NCBI GenBank assembly: GCA_902614835.1
Contig: CACMMU010000010.1
Coordinates: forward strand, 1-37,321
Reading direction: 5' to 3'
DNA: 37,321 bases
From: an uncultured Pelagibacteraceae bacterium
GTDB taxonomy: Bacteria; Pseudomonadota; Alphaproteobacteria; Pelagibacterales; Pelagibacteraceae
Below, in pieces: positions 31,850-37,321 of the stretch (position 1 is the stretch's first letter; every line of letters starts with the position of its first letter). A program made the translations under genes and the position numbers. The notes beneath the pieces were generated by a model. It ran no database searches. It saw nothing but the letters and a program-made list of their open reading frames with translations, and had not been told where the DNA came from.

Positions 31850-32959
31850 ATGAAAAGTATTTTTTCTGTCGCAAAAATATTAATTATCACGATTTTTACA
31901 TTCATATTATTAGATTTCGTATTTGGCAAATATTTATATAAAAAATTCATCAGAAAGAATTTTAAAGATGTGGACACATCCTTTGCAATAAAAGACAAAG
32001 TTTATGATCACAAATTCGCCTCAAATTTTAAAGGTTTGGCGGGATGGGGCAATATAAGATTTGAATTTTGTACAGACTCAAATGGTTTTAGGAGTAGCTG
32101 CGAAGATCAATTTAGAAATACAAAAAACTTTGATATTGGTTTTATCGGAGATTCTTTTACCGAAGCGGTTGGTGTTGATTACAAAGACTCATTTGTAGGC
32201 GTAATAGAGAAAAATCTTAAAAATCAAAAAATAGCAAATTTAGCAGTAGCTTCGTATGGAACTGCAATTTATTTTTCTAAAATAAATTATCTGTTAGATC
32301 AAGGATATAATTTTAAAGAAATTTTTGTGTTCATTGATCTCTCAGATATCGTTGATGATACACTTTGCTATAAATTAGATAATGGGAGTGTAAAAAGAAG
32401 AAGCACTTTTAAAAAATGTTTTGAGGGTGATCTTGAATTTCAAGACTCACTAAATGAATTTTTAAAAAAAAGACTTAGACTAACATACGAAACTAAAAAT
32501 TTATTAAAGAACAAATTAGTTGAAAAAAAAATTATTAGTTTAAAGCCATCCTTATTACAAACTGAACATGAAAGATCAAAATGGACTTACAAATATGAAT
32601 CTGTAAAGTATAATAACTATTCTTTAGAAGAGGCAACAAATATTCAATTAGAAAATATGAATAAATTATCATCATTATTAAAAAGTAAAAATATAGATTT
32701 GACAATAGCTGTATATCCTTGGCCAGGTACACTGAAAAATGACGTAGAGAATAATAAACAAACTATTTTATGGAGAGAATTTTGTAAAAATAATTGTAAA
32801 AACTTTTATAATTTCATGAAGCCTTTTTTTGAAATTTCAAAAAATAAAGAATTTTACGAAGTTTATAAAATGTTTTACATAGAAAATGATCACCATTTTA
32901 ATGAGTTGGGCAATAAAATCATAGCGGATAATTTTTTAAAATTGTACAATCAAAAATAA
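31850..32959 (+). CDS. SGNH/GDSL-type hydrolase or acyltransferase with membrane anchor
   Basis: A 369-residue protein. One membrane helix lies at about residues 8-26. GFIGDSFTEAVGV (about 97-109) is block I with nucleophile S102, and the C-terminal NDHHFNELGN (346-355) supplies D347 and H349. Glycan-associated proteins of this sort either remove or add O-acetyl groups in the periplasm, often with a membrane acyltransferase partner. It is divergent from the PhyH gene with a 41-bp gap containing TATACA-type -10 candidates, and leads a plus-strand run with the next three genes. Confidence 0.78.
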   Translation: MKSIFSVAKILIITIFTFILLDFVFGKYLYKKFIRKNFKDVDTSFAIKDKVYDHKFASNFKGLAGWGNIRFEFCTDSNGFRSSCEDQFRNTKNFDIGFIGDSFTEAVGVDYKDSFVGVIEKNLKNQKIANLAVASYGTAIYFSKINYLLDQGYNFKEIFVFIDLSDIVDDTLCYKLDNGSVKRRSTFKKCFEGDLEFQDSLNEFLKKRLRLTYETKNLLKNKLVEKKIISLKPSLLQTEHERSKWTYKYESVKYNNYSLEEATNIQLENMNKLSSLLKSKNIDLTIAVYPWPGTLKNDVENNKQTILWREFCKNNCKNFYNFMKPFFEISKNKEFYEVYKMFYIENDHHFNELGNKIIADNFLKLYNQK

Positions 32960-32976
32960 TATATTAAAGTAAAAAA

Positions 32977-33276
32977 ATGGATAAAAATACAAATCCAAAA
33001 AATCTAAAAATTTTTTTTATAAAATTAATCTCAATTTGTATAGCTATAATAATAACAATTAATGCACTTTTTAATATTTTAATATCTGGAAGATTTTCGC
33101 AAATTGAACAAATTCTTTCGCTTTCGGAATTAGAAAATAGAAGAGAGTACGGAAGCAAGTTAAGAGAAGAATTAAATGATGCGCTAGAAAAAGACAATCT
33201 TATTAAAAAAGAAGATAGAGTTTTAATTTATAAATTGTATCAAAAATTAAAAGCTGAATTTAAGGATATAAATTAG
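32977..33276 (+). CDS. Small single-pass membrane protein, unrecognised
   Basis: A 99-residue protein that I do not recognise. Residues 10-37 form one hydrophobic helix (KIFFIKLISICIAIIITIN and following). The rest, about 40-99, is highly charged and predicted helical (alternating Glu/Lys, with heptad-like Leu: LSLSELENRREYG, LREELNDALEKDN). The topology is probably N-in with a soluble coiled-coil tail. It sits 17 bases after the SGNH gene and 16 bases before the GT39-like gene, all in one direction, so it may be a small accessory of surface-glycan assembly. Codon use looks like its neighbours; it is unlikely to be spurious. Confidence 0.6.
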   Translation: MDKNTNPKNLKIFFIKLISICIAIIITINALFNILISGRFSQIEQILSLSELENRREYGSKLREELNDALEKDNLIKKEDRVLIYKLYQKLKAEFKDIN

Positions 33277-33292
33277 TTTTCCTTAATTTTCT

Positions 33293-34888
33293 ATGAATAA
33301 AAATATAAGTAATATTTTCATTGTATCATTATTGTTGTTTGCCTTTTATTGTACCTTGCAAATGGGTATGACTTCTGACGTCTTATTCCACTATGGATTG
33401 GGAAAAGAAAGATTAGATTATCTTCTGTCTTTTGGATCCCAAGAAATAAGCGATAATATTACTGTAAAAAAATTTTACCCAGGTGCCTATAGCACGATCT
33501 CAGCTTTTATTGTTCAATTTTTTCCTAAAAATTATTTAATAGAAGCTATATATTCTACCAATCTTATATTCTCTTTTTTTTCTATTATTGGTATTTACAA
33601 AGTTACAAAAGAACTTTTTAATGAAATTGTTGGCAAAATAACATTTTTATTGTGTTTTTTTAATCCTATATTTTTTGGTCACATGGGGATTAATGGTATT
33701 GATACCATAATTTCTTTTGCAAATATTTGGTTTTTATATTTTATGTTGAGATACTTAAGATATCAAAATATTAACCAAAAAAGAAATGCTTATATAATTT
33801 TAGGTGGATTGTGTTTGGGGCTAGGACTTGGCGTTAGATATACATTCTTTGCAACATTATTACCTTTTGCTTTATTTGCTTTTATAGCACTAGTTTCAAA
33901 AAGTAATATAAGAGGTAAAAATTTTTCAATAAAAAAATTATTTAACGATTTTTTGAAGTTAACAGTAATTTCTTATTTCTTTGTTGTTTTATTCTGGCCT
34001 AATACGCATGAGAATATTTTTACTATGCCGTTTAAGCTTATTATTGAGAGTTTTTCTTTTGGGTTTGGAGTTCCTCTCTTATTATTTAATGGTGAAACAT
34101 TCTTAGCAAATACATTCCCAAAAAATTATTTATTGTTGAGTTTATTTTATAAAATGCCGGAGTATATAATATTAAGCATTTTAATTTTTGTATTTTTTAT
34201 TTTAAAGAAAAATAGTTTAATGAAAAAAGAATTTAAAAATTTATATCTTAAAATTTCATTAATCTTATTTATTATTCTTTTTCCAAATATTATTTTATTA
34301 GCAAGCCCCTATGGTGTTTATGATGGTATTAGGCTTTTTTTATACTTGATACCTTTTATATGTATAATACCAGCTTTATTACTATATTGCCTTTTAAAAG
34401 AAATTAAATTTATTATAAACAAATTAATTCTATCTATTTTAGTATTGCTTAAAATTGTTTTTCTTTATAGTTTTTTTATTTTAACCCCTTATCAATATGT
34501 TTATTCAAACATTTTTACCGGAAATTTTTCTGAAAATCATAAAAAATTTGAAAATGATTATTGGGGTGTTTCAACAAGAAAGCTAATCGCAATGATAGAA
34601 CAAAGTGACGATATACCCAAAAATAAAAAAATTATAATATCGACTTGTGGGGTAGAAAAGAATGCTCAGGTTAATTATTTAAAAAAGATTAAAAATCTTA
34701 ATTTTAAAATGGTAAATAATTACGAAAATTTTGATTATATTATTATGAACAATAGACTAATTTATGATGAAAAAAATTTAAAAAACTATAAAAACGCTGA
34801 AACGTGTTTTCAAAGATTTATTGGAAATGATCTTGTTGTTATAAAAAGAAACGGCTTGATTATATCAAAAATTACAAAGGTCAAATGA
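33293..34888 (+). CDS. Multi-pass membrane glycosyltransferase, GT39/PMT-like (GT-C)
   Basis: A 531-residue membrane protein with about 10-12 hydrophobic segments. MTSDVLFHYGLGKERLDYLL (26-45, given in short as MTSDVLFHYG) places an aspartate in the first periplasmic loop as in GT-C enzymes. GINGIDTIISFANIWFLYFM and LGGLCLGLGLGVRYTFF at about 170-186 resemble the PMT/ArnT helices. The C-terminal ~100 residues form a soluble domain. It would use a polyprenyl-phosphate sugar on the periplasmic side. Assignment to GT39 is by pattern and topology only. The next gene starts within its stop (ATGA). Confidence 0.7.
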   Translation: MNKNISNIFIVSLLLFAFYCTLQMGMTSDVLFHYGLGKERLDYLLSFGSQEISDNITVKKFYPGAYSTISAFIVQFFPKNYLIEAIYSTNLIFSFFSIIGIYKVTKELFNEIVGKITFLLCFFNPIFFGHMGINGIDTIISFANIWFLYFMLRYLRYQNINQKRNAYIILGGLCLGLGLGVRYTFFATLLPFALFAFIALVSKSNIRGKNFSIKKLFNDFLKLTVISYFFVVLFWPNTHENIFTMPFKLIIESFSFGFGVPLLLFNGETFLANTFPKNYLLLSLFYKMPEYIILSILIFVFFILKKNSLMKKEFKNLYLKISLILFIILFPNIILLASPYGVYDGIRLFLYLIPFICIIPALLLYCLLKEIKFIINKLILSILVLLKIVFLYSFFILTPYQYVYSNIFTGNFSENHKKFENDYWGVSTRKLIAMIEQSDDIPKNKKIIISTCGVEKNAQVNYLKKIKNLNFKMVNNYENFDYIIMNNRLIYDEKNLKNYKNAETCFQRFIGNDLVVIKRNGLIISKITKVK

Positions 34889-36117
34889 AGATAAAAAGTT
34901 GTAGAAATTGTAAAAGTTCAAATTTAAAAAAACTTTTTTCATTGGGCAATATATCCTTTACTGGAAAATTTGCTAAAAACAAAAAAGTTAATATTAAAAA
35001 AACACCAATAAAATTAATAATATGCGACAAATGCAAATTGGTTCAACTGAGACACAATTATAATCTCAAATATCTTTACGGTCCTGATTATGGTTATAGA
35101 ACTGGAATAAATTTGACCATGAGAAAACATGTCCATAAAATTACAAAGATCTTAGAAAAAAAAGCAAAATTAAAAAACGGTGATCATGTTTTAGATATTG
35201 CAAGCAATGATGGAACGCTTTTAAATTATTATAAAAAAAAATATAAAACTTTCGGTGTTGATCCTTTAATACAAAAATATTCAAGATATTATAAATCTAT
35301 TGACTACAAAGTTTCCTCTTTTTTTTCAAAGGATAGGATATTAAAAAAAACTAAAAAAAAATTTAAGGCAATTTCGGCATTAGCAGTATTTTATGATCTT
35401 GAAAATCCAAATAAATTTTTAAATGATCTTGAAAAAATTATGCATAATGATGGAATTGCACTGATTGAGTTTGCGGATATGTTATCGATGATTAAATTTA
35501 ATATGTTTGATGCGATTTGTCATGAACATTTAATGTATCTTTCCTCGAAGGTATTTTTTGAAATGGCAAAAAAAAATAACTTAAGAGTATTTGACATAAA
35601 ATATAATGATATTAATGGTGGGAGTGCTCAGTATTTTATTTGTAAAAATAACTCAAAATTTAGAGATAATAATAAAAATTTACATACTGCGTTAAAAAAA
35701 GAAAAAGAATTTGGATTAGTGAAAATGAAAACCTATAGAGACTTTTTTATAAAGATAAGAAGTATTAAATATAATTTAAATAAAATTTTAAATAAAATTA
35801 AGAGAAAGAGTCAATCAATACATGCATATGGGGCTTCAACTAAAGGTAATGTATTATTGCAGTACTTTAATATTGGAAATAAACAAATTGATTATGTTGC
35901 TGACAGAAATCCTTCAAAATTCAATAATTATACACCAGGAACAAAAATAAAAATAATATCTGAAAAAATGTCTAGGAAAATATCACCTAATTTTTATTTG
36001 GTACTTCCTTGGCACTTTAAAAAAGAAATTTTAAATAGAGAAAAAGAAACTATGAAAAAAGGTTCTCAATTTATATTTCCACTTCCAAACATTAAAATAT
36101 ATAAAAAAAATTCCTAA
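34885..36117 (+). CDS. Zinc-finger class I C-methyltransferase for a nucleotide sugar
   Basis: A 410-residue three-domain enzyme: an N-terminal zinc-binding domain with C6, C9, C47 and C50 (CRNC, CDKC), a SAM domain with HVLDIASNDGTLL at 101-113, and a C-terminal domain with HAYGASTKGNVLLQY. This is the order of Methyltransf_13/11/14 in sugar C-methyltransferases such as NovU, TylCIII and TcaB9. ICHEHLMYLS (211-220) carries the catalytic H-E-H region. It should add a methyl to C3 or C5 of a dTDP-4-keto-6-deoxy sugar made by RfbB/RfbC. Coupled to the GT39-like gene by a 4-base overlap. Stop overlaps that of the convergent GT9-like gene. Confidence 0.85.
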   Translation: MKIKSCRNCKSSNLKKLFSLGNISFTGKFAKNKKVNIKKTPIKLIICDKCKLVQLRHNYNLKYLYGPDYGYRTGINLTMRKHVHKITKILEKKAKLKNGDHVLDIASNDGTLLNYYKKKYKTFGVDPLIQKYSRYYKSIDYKVSSFFSKDRILKKTKKKFKAISALAVFYDLENPNKFLNDLEKIMHNDGIALIEFADMLSMIKFNMFDAICHEHLMYLSSKVFFEMAKKNNLRVFDIKYNDINGGSAQYFICKNNSKFRDNNKNLHTALKKEKEFGLVKMKTYRDFFIKIRSIKYNLNKILNKIKRKSQSIHAYGASTKGNVLLQYFNIGNKQIDYVADRNPSKFNNYTPGTKIKIISEKMSRKISPNFYLVLPWHFKKEILNREKETMKKGSQFIFPLPNIKIYKKNS

Positions 36118-37028
36118 TTATTTAAATAGAGCTTTTTAAACATCTTTTCAAAATGATTTTGATAATAAAAATCATATCCTTTTCCACCATTTGGATAAAC
36201 CAAAGGAAATTCAGGATTTGACTCTAAAAGTCTTGGAATCTTTAAACCTTCAGCTAGTGTATATCCGAAAGATAAATTTCCTATAAAAATTTTTGAATTT
36301 TTTATGATTTCAGTCATTTCAAGGAAATTTTTACAATCGTGGAATTTTAAATTTGACATATCTTTTTTCAAATCTAGAAATTCTTTTTTTAAACCAAGAA
36401 ATAAAATATCTTTATGATCACTCAAAAATTTATAATTTATTAAATAGTTTTGTCTTCTCAAACTTCTCATTATAACAATCTTATCTTTAATTAATTTGTT
36501 ATCATCAGCTTCAATGTAAGATTTGCTTAAGTCAGGATGTACTCCAGTTAAATGAGAATACCATCTAATAGAATCTATGTTAAAATTTATAGGAAGATCT
36601 CTAAATAAATTCAAATTTATATCAATATTCTGGTTTTTAAATTCATCGGCGATGTTTAAATATGATTGTCTTTTTAACAAAGGCAAAACCATTTTTACTG
36701 AAGCATCACTTAAATATACATTACCGAAAGGGTGATTTTCAGACTTAATATGTTCAGGAATTTTTTTATTTGCTTCAATAAAGTAATTACATCTTTTAGT
36801 TTTTGATATCTCTTTTATAACTGGCAAAGCATTTATAAGATCACCGAGATGTCCTGAGTGCAAAAAAGATATTTCTTCTTTTGTCTTAATTTTTTTTTCT
36901 ATAATTTCTAAAAGATTTTTAATTTTATTTTTAAATAAAGCTTCTTTGTTTTTTCTCAAGCCTTCATACTTATATTTATAGTATTTATTTTTGTCTGTGA
37001 TTTTTAGCCAGATTTTTTTTAAACTCAC
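36114..37028 (-). CDS. GT9-like glycosyltransferase (heptosyltransferase fold), divergent
   Basis: A 304-residue protein. FLHSGHLGDLINALPVIKEI at about 55-74 matches the GT9 N-terminal G-D-x-I loop. The C-terminal FIGNLSFGYTLAEGLKIPRLLE region stands in the place of the D-T-G-P-x-H GT9 motif, and LVYPNGGKGYDFYYQ follows; these depart from true heptosyltransferases. The N-terminal 50 residues are basic helices absent from typical GT9. The start is GTG at 37028, backed by a good Shine-Dalgarno (GAGAGG, 4-5 bases before it). The substrate is unknown. It is convergent with the C-methyltransferase by a 4-base overlap. Confidence 0.7.
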   Translation of the reverse strand: MSLKKIWLKITDKNKYYKYKYEGLRKNKEALFKNKIKNLLEIIEKKIKTKEEISFLHSGHLGDLINALPVIKEISKTKRCNYFIEANKKIPEHIKSENHPFGNVYLSDASVKMVLPLLKRQSYLNIADEFKNQNIDINLNLFRDLPINFNIDSIRWYSHLTGVHPDLSKSYIEADDNKLIKDKIVIMRSLRRQNYLINYKFLSDHKDILFLGLKKEFLDLKKDMSNLKFHDCKNFLEMTEIIKNSKIFIGNLSFGYTLAEGLKIPRLLESNPEFPLVYPNGGKGYDFYYQNHFEKMFKKLYLNN

Positions 37029-37077
37029 TTGACCTCTCTTTTTAATTATTTATAGAAAATATTCTTGATTTTCAATG

Positions 37078-37106
37078 TTGACTTTGTGTCACAAAATTGT
37101 TCTAAT
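37078..37106 (+). promoter_or_regulatory. Sigma70 promoter for the last gene
   Basis: TTGACT at 37078-37083 and TCTAAT at 37101-37106 are spaced by 17 bases, matching the sigma70 consensus in 5 of 6 and 5 of 6 positions. Transcription would start near 37113, giving a leader of about 26 bases before the ATG at 37139. It is the best promoter match in the window. Confidence 0.6.
37083..37095. promoter_or_regulatory. 13-bp dyad between -35 and -10, candidate operator
   Basis: TTTGTG and CACAAA flank a single T, forming a perfect 6-bp-arm dyad inside the promoter spacer. A repressor bound here would block RNA polymerase. The half-site resembles CRP/FNR-type TGTG-type arms, but the spacing (1 base) is much shorter than a CRP site. 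Confidence 0.4.
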
Positions 37107-37138
37107 TGACCCAGATTGAACAAATTTAATTCTGACGC

Positions 37139-37321
37139 ATGGAAAAAGATAAAAAATTAGACGTACAGAACATAGAAAAAGTTTTAACAGAAAACTTTAT
37201 AAAATTGATGCCAACCTTTTATGAAATGCAAAGCACCTTTCTGTCGGGTATTTACAAAAGATACGGAGACTTAGAAGGTGGTAATATAGTGATATTTTTT
37301 GCCAGAGATCTGCATTTAGAA
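37139..37321 (+). CDS. Unidentified protein, first 61 codons
   Basis: An open frame from ATG 37139 to the window edge. The visible part is mainly charged and helical (MEKDKKLDVQNIEKVL, then TENFIKLMPTFYEMQSTF), then YKRYGDLEGGNIVIFFARDL. No signal peptide, membrane helix or motif I can name firmly. I have a weak recollection of helix-turn-helix-type proteins of this kind in SAR11 genomes, and a promoter with an internal dyad precedes it, so a transcription factor is one possibility. The rest of the gene is needed to decide. Confidence 0.7.
   Translation, partial: MEKDKKLDVQNIEKVLTENFIKLMPTFYEMQSTFLSGIYKRYGDLEGGNIVIFFARDLHLE

Noticed and set aside
32964-33197. Open frame of 77 codons opposite the small membrane protein gene
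   Set aside because: Its own gene context is absent; the plus-strand frame fits the spacing of the operon and has a sensible membrane-helix/coiled-coil layout.
1-37321. CRISPR array, riboswitch, insertion sequence or rRNA
   Set aside because: No spaced direct repeats, no rRNA core sequence, no transposase and no leader long enough for a riboswitch were found by reading both strands.

Overview
The window is very AT-rich, tightly packed bacterial DNA with no insertion sequence, integrase, phage gene, CRISPR array or rRNA. Base composition, near-zero spacing between genes, a fused AdoMet decarboxylase/spermidine synthase, an alphaproteobacterial-style RpoZ and the general gene content point to a streamlined marine alphaproteobacterium of the SAR11/Pelagibacterales type. 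This assignment is inference from gene content; no marker gene was searched against a database. No gap between genes exceeds about 170 bases.

Layout. 1-784 is the truncated end of an FkbM-type methyltransferase. 885-4209 (+) holds gph, a LysE/RhtB exporter and the methylcitrate-cycle pair prpB-prpC. 4210-7799 (-) holds a methyltransferase and class I ribonucleotide reductase nrdB-nrdA. 7968-14466 is housekeeping: phosphomannomutase/phosphoglucomutase, TauE/SafE exporter, dusA, rpoZ, an MFS carrier, a beta-hydroxyacid dehydrogenase and a PNPOx-like flavoprotein. 14493-18050 holds a gamma-carbonic anhydrase, a thioredoxin-fold protein, two glycosyltransferases and a DUF6165-like protein. 18040-20279 (-) is a polar amino-acid ABC importer (binding protein and two permeases) without its ATPase.

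20347-24548 is the most coherent metabolic unit. mtnP, mtnA, a FucA-like class II aldolase and a SpeD-SpeE fusion are overlapped or nearly abutting on the minus strand, and apt starts 43 bp away on the other strand. Together they describe spermidine-type polyamine synthesis that releases methylthioadenosine (MTA). MTA is then phosphorolysed, its adenine is salvaged, and its ribose carbons are recovered as DHAP by what looks like the MTA 'DHAP shunt' rather than the classical methionine salvage pathway.

24549-37028 is a surface-polysaccharide region with frequent strand switches. It carries nucleotide-sugar enzymes (a sugar epimerase/dehydratase, rfbB, rfbC, a short RmlD-like reductase, a zinc-finger C-methyltransferase), glycosyltransferases (GT2, DUF4422, GT61, GT39-like, GT9-like), a PhyH dioxygenase, an SGNH-type esterase/acyltransferase and a small membrane protein. 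An elongator tRNA-Met lies inside it, 5 nt upstream of the GT61 start codon. The window ends in the first 61 codons of an unidentified gene with a clear promoter and a 13-bp dyad between its -35 and -10.

Gene packing is extreme: seven of eight convergent gene pairs have stop codons that overlap, abut or are 1 nt apart, and one divergent pair has start codons that abut exactly (CATATG). Many starts lack a Shine-Dalgarno sequence, and several promoters lie so close to the start codon that short-leader or leaderless mRNAs are likely.
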